Source: Candidatus Saccharimonadota bacterium (GTDB taxonomy: Bacteria; Patescibacteriota; Saccharimonadia; Saccharimonadales; Saccharimonadaceae). From it: a DNA stretch of 64,000 bases. The notes beneath the pieces were generated by a model, which saw only the letters and a list, made by a program, of their open reading frames with translations, searched no databases and was not told where the DNA came from. Positions within the stretch are counted from its first letter, which is position 1, and every line of letters begins with the position of its first letter. The translations under genes were made by a program, and so were the position numbers. The stretch covers positions 1 through 64,000 of the forward strand of contig JAFRGM010000003.1 in NCBI GenBank assembly GCA_017433855.1, given 5' to 3'. Shown piece by piece: positions 35,517-44,300 of this stretch.

Positions 35517-36278
35517 ATGTCTACCGCCAAAATGTGTCCGTTCGTCTTAAGCCTTGACGCCATCATCAACCTCGAAGCTGTTTTTTCCAAACTTTCCACT
35601 GTCTACCGTGCTGCGCCCGACTCCGACCATAAGCAGTTTCGCCCGGAGTTCCACCTTCCCACCCAGTTATTCGTCCATGCCTACGGCGATTCTTCGGTCA
35701 ACAACTACGGCCGCCCCGCCAACCTCGATTTCGTGAACAGGATCCTGGCGGACCACGTTTTCGAGCGCACATCCACCAATGATGGCGACATCTGTTACGG
35801 GCTCAAAAACCCCTTCATCCGTCTCGTTCACGACTCTGCCCATGGCATCGCGCGCGACCCCAGTCTGTATGGCGACCGATTCATCCCCACCCAGCTCGTC
35901 CTCGCCCATGCCGCTCGTTTGGCTAAGTTGGCAGCTAAGGATCAGGCCCCCAGTCAATCGTTCCCCAATCAGCAAGAAACCCTCAACCGGCTGAATGTCG
36001 TCATCGTCACCAGCTTCGGCGCCACTATTAGCGCTGCCCGCGCTGAGGGCTACCAGGTTTGGAATTATACCGAGCCCAAAGCGAGCGACACTGCATTGAG
36101 TCCCTACGAGTTCCTCTTGCTGAAACTTAGCCTCGTGGAATTCGACAACTCTACCGACCCGCCGGTTCCCAAGGTCTACCGTGGCATCTCCCTCAAGAAG
36201 TCTCCCCGCGGCGCCAAAAATGCCCCCGTCCCGCCGCCTTACGCCGAAGAAGCCCCTGGCTGGCCCACCCTCGACTAA
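35517..36278 (+). CDS. Hypothetical protein, GC-rich, strong Shine-Dalgarno
   Basis: 253 residues, soluble, not recognised. It has a His-rich mid region (RLVHDSAHGIARDPSLYGD) and a Pro-rich tail (PVPPPYAEEAPGW). ACAAGGAGG lies 9 nt before ATG, and a hairpin GGCGC/GCGCC sits in the leader at about 35470-35488. GC content is above the neighbours. A good terminator follows. The shared TTTTACAAGGAGG leader motif links it to the gene at 49746-50219. Confidence 0.7.
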   Translation: MSTAKMCPFVLSLDAIINLEAVFSKLSTVYRAAPDSDHKQFRPEFHLPTQLFVHAYGDSSVNNYGRPANLDFVNRILADHVFERTSTNDGDICYGLKNPFIRLVHDSAHGIARDPSLYGDRFIPTQLVLAHAARLAKLAAKDQAPSQSFPNQQETLNRLNVVIVTSFGATISAARAEGYQVWNYTEPKASDTALSPYEFLLLKLSLVEFDNSTDPPVPKVYRGISLKKSPRGAKNAPVPPPYAEEAPGWPTLD

Positions 36279-36293
36279 ACCTCCTGCACCTTT

Positions 36294-36320
36294 AGCCCCT
36301 GCTTTACGCGGGGGCTTTTT
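36294..36320 (+). terminator. Terminator after the 35517 gene
   Basis: AGCCCCTGC / GCGGGGGCT stem followed by TTTTT; the truB -10 begins 6 nt later. Confidence 0.88.
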
Positions 36321-36325
36321 AATGT

Positions 36326-36331
36326 TATAAT
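36326..36331 (+). promoter_or_regulatory. Extended -10 of truB
   Basis: TGTTATAAT, 6 nt before ATG. Confidence 0.65.
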
Positions 36332-36337
36332 CACAAA

Positions 36338-37114
36338 ATGAATCCTGAAGACCAAATTATTCTTATTGATAAACCAGCCGGTATCTCTAGTTTTGGTGTA
36401 GTAGCCAAAATCCGTGGCTATCTACGCGCAAAATACGGTCACAAAGTCAAAGTTGGCCACACTGGTACCCTGGACCCTTTCGCTACTGGTCTTCTCATCA
36501 TTCTCACCGGCAAAAACACCAAAAAATCCGACGAGTTTTTGAAGAAAGACAAAGTTTACGAAGCCACCCTAAACCTCGGCTTTGTTTCCACCACCGGCGA
36601 CCCCGAAGGTGAAATTACGGAATATAAAACAGCGGAAGATGTGCTTCCATGGATTCAAGAATGTCCAAGCGACGGGCCTCCGGAGCCTGGCAAGGCGAGG
36701 ATGAGCGCGCCTCGCCCGTGCCGACGGGCCGAGGCGACGCAGCCCGAGCTGGACGTTATTGAATCCACAATTCAAAGTTTCATCGGCAAAATTAAACAAA
36801 AAGTCCCCACCTTCAGCGCCGTAAAAATCAATGGCGAACGCGCCTACAAGCTCGCTCGAGCCGGCAAAGATTTTGAAACCCCAGAAAGAGAAGTCACCAT
36901 TTATAATATTGAAGTCTTAAACTACAACTACCCAGAGCTCAAAATTCGTTGCCATGTCAGCTCTGGCACCTACATCCGTACTCTCGCCGAAGACATCGGC
37001 AAAAAACTCGGCACTGGCGCCTACCTTACTGCTTTGCGTCGCCTCAAGATTGCCGCTTACGACGTCAAAGACGCCAAGAATCTCACAGATTTCACTTCTT
37101 CTCACCAGAATTAA
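36338..37114 (+). CDS. truB: tRNA pseudouridine-55 synthase with an in-frame insertion
   Basis: 258 residues. Catalytic Asp46 in GHTGTLDPFATGLL; GDPEGEITEYKT, FSAVKINGERAYKLAR and the YIRTLAEDIG block are standard. It makes Psi55 in the T-loop of tRNAs. Between EITEYKT and IESTIQSFIGKI (about residues 98-138) is an Arg/Pro/Cys-rich stretch not expected in the family, encoded by GC-rich inverted-repeat DNA. The -10 lies 6 nt from ATG. Confidence 0.95.
   Translation: MNPEDQIILIDKPAGISSFGVVAKIRGYLRAKYGHKVKVGHTGTLDPFATGLLIILTGKNTKKSDEFLKKDKVYEATLNLGFVSTTGDPEGEITEYKTAEDVLPWIQECPSDGPPEPGKARMSAPRPCRRAEATQPELDVIESTIQSFIGKIKQKVPTFSAVKINGERAYKLARAGKDFETPEREVTIYNIEVLNYNYPELKIRCHVSSGTYIRTLAEDIGKKLGTGAYLTALRRLKIAAYDVKDAKNLTDFTSSHQN
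36662..36754. repeat. GC-rich imperfect palindrome inserted in truB
   Basis: The ends GTCCA and TGGAC are complementary. The centre contains GGCGAGG / CCTCGCC around about 36708, plus two direct copies of GACGGGCC. It replaces a short linker in frame. Confidence 0.65.
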
Positions 37115-37125
37115 TGTTTTTATGC

Positions 37126-37131
37126 TATACT
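37126..37131 (+). promoter_or_regulatory. Extended -10 of the PRC-barrel gene
   Basis: TGCTATACT, 6 nt before ATG at 37138. Confidence 0.55.
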
Positions 37132-37137
37132 TAAACT

Positions 37138-37746
37138 ATGTTAGTCTATGCTTCGCGTCTCACTGGCACTCCAGTTCTTAGTATGCAATCAGCCTCTCGC
37201 ATTGGGCAAATCTACAGCCCCATTGTCGACCCAGACACTTTAACGATTATTGCTTTTTACCTCATCGGCCACCAAATTTCTCGTGACACCAACATTCTAG
37301 ACACTAAATCCATCCGCGAGTATTCCCGCTACGGCATGGTCATAGATTCTATTGATGAGCTTGTCAGCAAAACCGACGTCGTCAAAATTAGCAAAATTAT
37401 CGACCTTAATTTCTCACTTCCTGGTCTCAAAGTCGAAACCAAAAAGGGTTCCAAACTCGGACGCATCGCAGACTACACCATTTCTTCCGAAGATTACATT
37501 CTTCAGCAAATCATCGTTAAGCGCCCCATCTTCAAAAGTTTTCTAGACTCTGAGCTTATTATTCCTCGCAAAGAAATCATCGAAGTTACCAATGAAAAAA
37601 TCATCGTCAAGGACGAAGAAAAGGTCATTAGAGAACGCGCTGCCAACGAGGATTTTATCCCCAACTTCGTCAATCCTTTTCGTAAGACCGAACCAGTTCG
37701 CTCACCAGCGCATACGAAAACCCTTGCCGACAAAGATACTGAATAA
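37138..37746 (+). CDS. Tandem PRC-barrel domain protein
   Basis: 202 residues. Two PRC-barrel repeats can be seen: residues about 5-85 (LTGTPVLSMQSASRIGQIYS) and 90-165 (LKVETKKGSKLGRIADYTI). The C-terminal tail is charged. PRC barrels occur in RNA-processing and photosystem proteins; the role here is unknown. The final 77 bp overlap the convergent end of recX. Confidence 0.8.
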   Translation: MLVYASRLTGTPVLSMQSASRIGQIYSPIVDPDTLTIIAFYLIGHQISRDTNILDTKSIREYSRYGMVIDSIDELVSKTDVVKISKIIDLNFSLPGLKVETKKGSKLGRIADYTISSEDYILQQIIVKRPIFKSFLDSELIIPRKEIIEVTNEKIIVKDEEKVIRERAANEDFIPNFVNPFRKTEPVRSPAHTKTLADKDTE

Positions 37747-38272
37747 GTTTATCCTCGTCATACCTTCCCCATTTTTTGGCAATCATTTTTCGTATTTCGT
37801 CAGCATCATCTCGCTCAGATTTCTCTAGGACTTCCTCAATTAACTGGCTACTCACACCTTTCTGTTTTAGCTCTAAGGCAAGCCGCTTTCTAGAAATCCC
37901 TTTTTTTACAAACCGATTTTCTACATAATATTCCGCAAACTTTCGATCATCCACATACCCCCGCTCTGTTAAGCGCGTCACCACAACGTCCGCAAAATCC
38001 GTTTGCTTCCGAAACAAATAATCGCGAAGTTCTTTTCTGGAGCGCGGGCGTATCAACACCCACTCTAACGCACGTTGGTAGATTTTACCCAGTTCCGACG
38101 CTTTTTTTAGTTCTAAAAGCTCCGCTTCCGAGACTACGCGCCCAATCTTCACCCCCAAATCTACCACTTGCGCCACGTCAAGCGAAAACGCGTATTTGTC
38201 ATTCACGAAGACATTAACGCGATTTTCGTTTCTTACCCCCTGTTTCAAATCTGTGATTTTCAGTTCGCTCAC
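37670..38272 (-). CDS. recX: RecA regulator RecX
   Basis: 200 residues, GTG start overlapping the recA stop (GTGA), so translation is coupled. The three-helix repeats are recognisable ([43 protein letters not shown]). RecX limits RecA filaments. Its 3' end overlaps the PRC-barrel gene by 77 bp on the opposite strand. Confidence 0.92.
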   Translation of the reverse strand: MSELKITDLKQGVRNENRVNVFVNDKYAFSLDVAQVVDLGVKIGRVVSEAELLELKKASELGKIYQRALEWVLIRPRSRKELRDYLFRKQTDFADVVVTRLTERGYVDDRKFAEYYVENRFVKKGISRKRLALELKQKGVSSQLIEEVLEKSERDDADEIRKMIAKKWGRYDEDKLIQYLCRQGFSYALVSELVRSYEKD

Positions 38273-39285
38273 TGCGCCGCTTTCTCGCGCACCTGCTTTT
38301 CAATCTCAGCCATCAATTCTGGCTTTTCCTTAAACAACTTTTTCACCGCCTCGCGGCCCTGCCCAAGCGTTTCACCGTTATATTTTATAAACGCACCGGC
38401 CTTTTCCAAAATGCCATACTGCACCCCCAAATCCAATACGTCACCAGTTTTAGATACACCCTCGTTATACATAATATCAAATTCTGCCGTCCTAAATGGT
38501 GCCGCAATTTTATTCTTCACTACCTTAATCTTGGTACGGTTACCAGCAATGTTATCACCGTCTTTAATCTGGCCAATCCTCCGAATATCCACCCGCACGC
38601 TCGCATAAAACTTCAGAGCATTACCACCGGTTGTAGTTTCTGGATTGCCAAACATTACTCCAATCTTCATCCTAATCTGATTGATAAATATCACCGTTGC
38701 TCGCGACTTAGAAATAATACCAGTAAGTTTACGCATCGCCTGCGACATTAGACGCGCCTGCAGACCCATCTGTGCATCGCCCATATCGCCATCAATTTCC
38801 GCCTGAGGCACCAAAGCCGCCACCGAATCTACCACAATCAAATCTACTGCGTTTGAGCGTACCAAGGTCTCACAAATCTCTAGCGCTTGCTCACCGTTGT
38901 CTGGCTGCGAAATTAAAAGATTCGCCGTATCTACACCAATTCTTTTCGCATAAGCCGGGTCCAAAGCATGCTCAGCATCAATAAATGCCGCCTGCCCACC
39001 TTGTTTTTGAATTTCCGCAATCGCATGCAGCGCCAACGTAGTCTTACCAGAAGATTCAGGCCCATAGATTTCAATAATTCTACCCTTTGGCCAACCACCC
39101 CCAAGCGCCAAATCAAGTGCTAGCGACCCAGAAGGCAACAGCTCCACATCCATTTTTGGCGCTTCGCCGAGTTTCATAATTGAACCATCACCAAACTGCT
39201 TCGTAATTTGTGCCATCGCCAATTTCAGGGCTTCACTTTTTCCGTCATTTTTAGTATTTTCTTCCACCGCATCTTTTTTCGCCAT
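38269..39285 (-). CDS. recA: Recombinase RecA
   Basis: 338 residues. Walker A GPESSGKT at 75-82, Walker [11 protein letters not shown], loop L1/L2 region [22 protein letters not shown], and the C-terminal domain. Forms the strand-exchange filament. GAAAGG lies before ATG, so it has a leader, unlike many neighbours. Confidence 0.98.
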   Translation of the reverse strand: MAKKDAVEENTKNDGKSEALKLAMAQITKQFGDGSIMKLGEAPKMDVELLPSGSLALDLALGGGWPKGRIIEIYGPESSGKTTLALHAIAEIQKQGGQAAFIDAEHALDPAYAKRIGVDTANLLISQPDNGEQALEICETLVRSNAVDLIVVDSVAALVPQAEIDGDMGDAQMGLQARLMSQAMRKLTGIISKSRATVIFINQIRMKIGVMFGNPETTTGGNALKFYASVRVDIRRIGQIKDGDNIAGNRTKIKVVKNKIAAPFRTAEFDIMYNEGVSKTGDVLDLGVQYGILEKAGAFIKYNGETLGQGREAVKKLFKEKPELMAEIEKQVREKAAQ

Positions 39286-39397
39286 AGTATTACCTTTCTT
39301 CTATCATACTATTATACCTTATTTTACTTAAAAGTAGGCTTAATTTTTATACATTCACCCACTTCTGCGCCGTTTCTACCACACCTCTTTTTTATAA

Positions 39398-39435
39398 TCA
39401 ACTCCCAACCTGCCCAATTTTAGGTAGGGGGTTGA
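39398..39435. repeat. Inverted repeat between recA and murB
   Basis: TCAACTCCCAACCT and AGGTAGGGGGTTGA form an imperfect 14-bp inverted repeat with a 10-nt centre, lying between divergent genes. It overlaps the likely -35 (TTGAAA) of the upstream murB promoter, so it may be an operator. Confidence 0.5.
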
Positions 39436-39474
39436 AAACCATACCCGCATATGTTATAATACCCATCTTTATGG

Positions 39475-39480
39475 TATAAT
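39475..39480 (+). promoter_or_regulatory. Extended -10 of murB (proximal)
   Basis: TGGTATAAT, 6 nt before ATG. A second TATAAT at 39455-39460 has TTGAAA 17 nt upstream and may be an additional start. Confidence 0.62.
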
Positions 39481-39486
39481 TATCCT

Positions 39487-40605
39487 ATGATTATTAGAGA
39501 AAACATTCCTTTAGCTAGTCTTACCACCATGCGTCTTGGTGGCCCTGCTCGCTATGTCATCGAGATTGAGTCCGAAAGCGACATTGAGCCAGCCTTTGAT
39601 TTTGCACGCTCGCATAATCTTCCATTCTTTATCTTGGGTGGTGGCGCCAACACTATCGCGCACGACGAAGGTTTTAATGGTGTCATCATCAAAAACGCCA
39701 TGCAAAGCATAGAAATTCTAGAGGGCGCAGAAGAGACAAAAGGTCAAAAAGACCCTTTCGAAAGGCCTCTATGGACGGGTGACGGAGCTGGGGAAACCCC
39801 CGCTCGAGCCCAGTCGAGAGTGAGGGAAGCTGCGACGGCAGGACCCGTCCAAATTGCCATCATGGGTGGCACTATTTGGGACGATGCCGTCGCTTTCGCT
39901 TGCGCGCACGGTCTCACCGGCATCGAAGCTTTAAGTAAAATCCCTGGCCTTGCCGGCGCCGCTCCCGTTCAAAATATCGGTGCCTACGGCCAAGATATTT
40001 CCGACACTTTTATTTCCGCCCGCGTTTACGACACTAAAACTCACGAGTTCAAAATACTTTCCGCCACCGATTTTCATTTTTCCTACCGCCATTCTATCAT
40101 GAACACCACCGAGCAAAATCGCTATTTTGTTATTTCCGTCACTTTCAGCCTCCACCACGGTCAAATGTCCCGTCCTTTTTATAATTCTGTCGAATCCTAC
40201 ATCGCAGCACATAACATTACAGATTTTTCCCCAGCCAGTATCCGCCAGATTGTCTCCGACATTCGCGCCGACAAACTCCCCGACCCTACCACAAAACCCA
40301 GTGCCGGTTCATTCTTCAAAAATATCTACCTCACCGAAGAAGAGGCCGCCGTCGCCGAATCTAAAGGATATCCAGTTTATCGTGGCCACGACGGCCTCAA
40401 GATTAACTCCGGTTGGCTTATTGAATCTTGTGGGCTAAAAGGCCAGCTCCTCCACGGTTTTCGCATCAATCCCAAATCTGCCCTCGTCCTCATCAACGAA
40501 TCTGCCACATCCTATAACGACCTCGTCGCAGCCCGCACCGAAATTATCAACCAAGTCAAAGCCAAATTTGGCTACACATTAGAACAGGAGCCCATCGAAT
40601 TATGA
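39487..40605 (+). CDS. murB: UDP-N-acetylenolpyruvoylglucosamine reductase with an in-frame insertion
   Basis: 372 residues; FAD enzyme making UDP-MurNAc for peptidoglycan. GGGANTIAHDEGF, PVQNIGAYGQDISDT, YRHSIM, PSAGSFFKN (active-site Ser) and INSGWLIESCGLKG are present. Residues about 79-121, just before VQIAIMGGTIWDDAV, are an extra 43-codon segment rich in Arg, Gly, Pro and Ala, encoded by hairpin-forming DNA. The -10 lies 6 nt from ATG. Stop/start overlap ATGA with folD. Confidence 0.95.
   Translation: MIIRENIPLASLTTMRLGGPARYVIEIESESDIEPAFDFARSHNLPFFILGGGANTIAHDEGFNGVIIKNAMQSIEILEGAEETKGQKDPFERPLWTGDGAGETPARAQSRVREAATAGPVQIAIMGGTIWDDAVAFACAHGLTGIEALSKIPGLAGAAPVQNIGAYGQDISDTFISARVYDTKTHEFKILSATDFHFSYRHSIMNTTEQNRYFVISVTFSLHHGQMSRPFYNSVESYIAAHNITDFSPASIRQIVSDIRADKLPDPTTKPSAGSFFKNIYLTEEEAAVAESKGYPVYRGHDGLKINSGWLIESCGLKGQLLHGFRINPKSALVLINESATSYNDLVAARTEIINQVKAKFGYTLEQEPIEL
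39721..39850. repeat. Palindromic insertion in murB
   Basis: Two hairpins: GAGGGC...AGGTC-AAAAA-GACC...GGCCTC (39721-39769), and GGACGGGT...CTCGA-6-TCGAG...ACCCGTCC (39773-39850). The extra DNA is 129 bp (43 codons) and keeps the frame. Confidence 0.75.
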
Positions 40606-41390
40606 AATCATTAAACGGTTCAGAATTAGCTAGCTTCATTAAAGAACGCCAAGCTTATCAAGTTGCTGCCCTTAACCATAAACCCACACTTTTAATCATT
40701 CGTGACAGCAACAATCCCGTCATTACCAAATACGTCAACCTTAAAATCAACTACGGCAACGACATTGGGGTCACCGTTATTGACCACCTCGCCACATCCA
40801 ACGATGATATTAAAACCACCATTCTCGCTGCCAACCAAGACCCCGCAATTCATGGCATTATTTTGCAACTCCCTTTGCAGGACAAAACCGCAACAGATAC
40901 ATTAACCAATCTTATCGCCCCCACCAAGGATGTCGATGGTTTGTCTACTAGTGGTGTCTATGATTCCGCTACTGCCACTGCTATTTTATGGCTCCTTGCC
41001 GGTTATGACATTAAATTAGAAACTGCCAAAATCGCCATTGTTGGCCGTGGTAAGCTAGTTGGCGCCCCACTTTTCCGGATGTTTTCCGCCTCAAATTATC
41101 AAGTAGAACTCTTCCATCATGGTTCAGACTTGACAAAACTTAAGCAATTTGATATAATCATTACAGCAACGGGCGTACCGGGGCTTATTACAAACGCCCA
41201 CATTTCTCCAGGTGCCACCATTATAGACGCTGGCACTGCTTCCGAAAAAGGCATTCTAAAAGGCGATATCGCCGACGAAGTGCGCACTCGCACTGATCTT
41301 TATGCCATCACCCCCAAAATTGGTGGTGTTGGCCCACTCACAGTTACTTGTCTTTTTGACCACGTTATTCAGGCCGCTGAAAATCTATAA
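40602..41390 (+). CDS. folD: Methylenetetrahydrofolate dehydrogenase/cyclohydrolase
   Basis: 262 residues; bifunctional one-carbon enzyme. Catalytic Lys in TKYVNLKINYG, substrate motif IILQLPLQDK, DVDGLSTSG, the nucleotide motif IVGRGKLVGAPL and the closing KIGGVGPLTVT are visible. Co-translated with murB. Confidence 0.94.
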   Translation: MKSLNGSELASFIKERQAYQVAALNHKPTLLIIRDSNNPVITKYVNLKINYGNDIGVTVIDHLATSNDDIKTTILAANQDPAIHGIILQLPLQDKTATDTLTNLIAPTKDVDGLSTSGVYDSATATAILWLLAGYDIKLETAKIAIVGRGKLVGAPLFRMFSASNYQVELFHHGSDLTKLKQFDIIITATGVPGLITNAHISPGATIIDAGTASEKGILKGDIADEVRTRTDLYAITPKIGGVGPLTVTCLFDHVIQAAENL

Positions 41391-44300
41391 CGTTCTACGT
41401 GGCCCAACATGAGTTGGATCAATCCCGCCAGCTCGCAACGTATTTATTTGTCTTACCGCATCAGGGTTGCGCGCCTTAAATTGTGCCAGCAGAGTCGGAT
41501 TATTTATCAACTGGTCCGAGGCTTTTATTAATGCAGTCTGGTGTGCCGGATTAGCACTATTTACTAGAGCATTTATCGTGCTCGCATCCATCTGCGCCAA
41601 CTGATCGCCCGTAATATTGAGCTGGGGCTTCGATAGAAGCGCTTCGTTAAATTGTGGCAATCCCGTACCTCTTACCCTAGATACCCCTGTTAGTAGTACA
41701 TCCGCATCTACATTCTTAAACATATTTGGTACAGACTGACTATTACTGAATATTGGCTGCCCCATATCCTGAGTCGGCACTGCACCTAGTGGCGGCACTG
41801 TACTGTCAAATGTTGTTCCGCCTCCACCGCCAACAGGTGCACCACCAGTAGGCGCGCTACCAGTAGGTGCACTACCAGTAGGCGTGCCACCAGAACCTCC
41901 GCCACTTGGCGCATTTCCAGTTGGATTACCGTCGCTCGGGCTACCGTCACCAGGATTATTAGGATTATTCCCGCCGCCATTATTACTATTGTTCCCCCAT
42001 ACTAATACCTTTCTGCCAGCCTTCTTACGTAGATCATCGATAATCTTTCTACTCTCTTTATCGATTTTGTTCATTCTATCCTTATCACCAATCAAGTCGT
42101 CAGAAGCACTAACCAATGCAGCTCTACCTTCGTCCGTCGTCTCAAGCCCAGCAATCACGCTAGGCACCACTTTGGTAAGTTGATCGCTAGAAATGCTTAA
42201 GTCTCCACGCTTTTTGATCATGTCTACCATAGCATCCACCGCACTCTGCTCTTTCACCATCGTCAAGCCTTGCATCAAATCAGGCGTACTAATCATATTA
42301 AAATCAGTATTCTTCTGAATTTTAGCAATCTGGCCAATAGTCTTGTCTGTAATTCCATTAAAGAACTCCGCCGCACCTTTGCCCTGCATATATTGTTGTA
42401 GACGCGTCATTTTTACTTCCTTACCATCTCGCATTAACGGCTGCCCATTATCGTCCCTCACCGTCTCCATCTCAGTCATAAATTTAAGCATCGAAAGCCC
42501 GGCACCTTTTTTACCCCACGCCTTAGCCAACTTCTCCGGAGAACTTGCAAATGCCGACCTCACATCCATATCTGCTTCTGGATTGCTGGCAAGCGCCTTA
42601 GCAACGTCATTGTTCATCATCACAGAATACATATCGTTCTCCAAACCTTTAGATGTCATAGCTTGCGTCAACGCAATAAAGCGCTGTGCGCCACCCTTCT
42701 GCCTAAGCATCTCGGAAACATTTTGCGCATTAAGCTGCATTTTACCGTCCGCACCTTGCGTAAACCCAGCCGCCGCCATCAACTGGGCATTAGTATAAGT
42801 GCCATACATGTCAGCAGAGTTCCTAAGTTCTTGTGCCTTAAATGAGGCTAGCGCTCGCGCATCTGCCAACTCACGGTTAATCTCCGCCACACCAACTCGC
42901 TGTTGAGCATTGGTCATTTCTACAGTATTCCTCGCCATAGCATTCAAAGTATCAACACTAAGTTTTGGCGCACCAGCATTAGCCCGTGCCCGCTGCTCCA
43001 TCACATTATTACCTGCCGTATCGCGCTCAAAACTAAAGTCAGCCCTTGCAACTCTAGCCATCTCAGCTGCACGCCCTTCTTGTGTAGCCAATCTACCACG
43101 TGCATCTTGCCGCGCGGCTTCTTGCTCATTATCTCGCGCCCGACGCGCCGCTGCCGCCGTACGACTTTTACGCACCTCTTCATAGGCCCTAGCCTCACCC
43201 AATCTGGCATCCTGCGCCGCGTCATCCCGCGCTCGCTGCGCATTCACTACATCTAGTCTGCTATTATCACGTTCATTTTCAGCCGTATTCCGTGCCATTT
43301 CCGCTTGCATTCGTCGCCTACCCTGCAAACGGTCAAGCCCAGTCGCCCGTCCAAATTTACTTCCAGCCAAATTATTGCGCATCTTACCCCGCCAACTAGT
43401 ATCCTGCTCCCATGCATTAGTCTCACTATTCCAGCGCATACCAGACAGTCTCATATTGCGCCGCTCCGCCGCCTTTTGCTGTGCCATCTGAAATGCCTCG
43501 CTGCGCCTTAAACCGCCAGCCGCGCCTGAACCCAAACGATTCCCAAAGTTAGAAATCCTTGTCCCCAAGTTACCCAACCCCGCCATTGAGCTCCTGAGCA
43601 TCATTGGAATAAAGAATATCGGCACAATCCCCACCAACATTGCTGCAATCCCGCTTGCAAAATTATTATTCGCAAAACCTGTAGATAGCAACAACCTAGA
43701 TACATAATCTCCACCTGCCACCAGCAATCCACAAATTGGATACACCACAAGTAGTGCTTCCATCACCTTCACCCACTTGTCAAACATCTTCTTGGTGTTT
43801 GGTAAAAGATAACACGCAAAGGCTAGTGGTGAAATCACCACCATTACCACCACCGCCGCCTGTCTCGCCGACAGAATAATAAACAAGAAGAAAATCCCTA
43901 TCACCACACTCAGTAGCGTTGGTAATAGCGCAAGTAGTGTTGCTACCGAAAACACCCCCGCGGCCGACGCAACCCAGCCTAAGCCACCGGCCAAAGCCAC
44001 CGTCGTCAAAGTTGACCCTACTGACGACCCCAAATTAAAACTACTATCAATCTCATTTACTGGTAGATTTTCAAACAAACTCTGCAACCCATTACCAGCA
44101 ATATTTGACACATCAACCAATATCAAACAGATATAATACGACAAATTCATTAAAATTGCCACCAAAATGATTTTCGGCAACAACCTTTTAATGCCATAGT
44201 TGTCAATTCCGTACCCAGTTAATTGCGAAATAATCACCAGCAAAAACAACACAATCAGCAGCACATTCGCAATCCCTTGGAATATATCCCAGCCTTGCTT

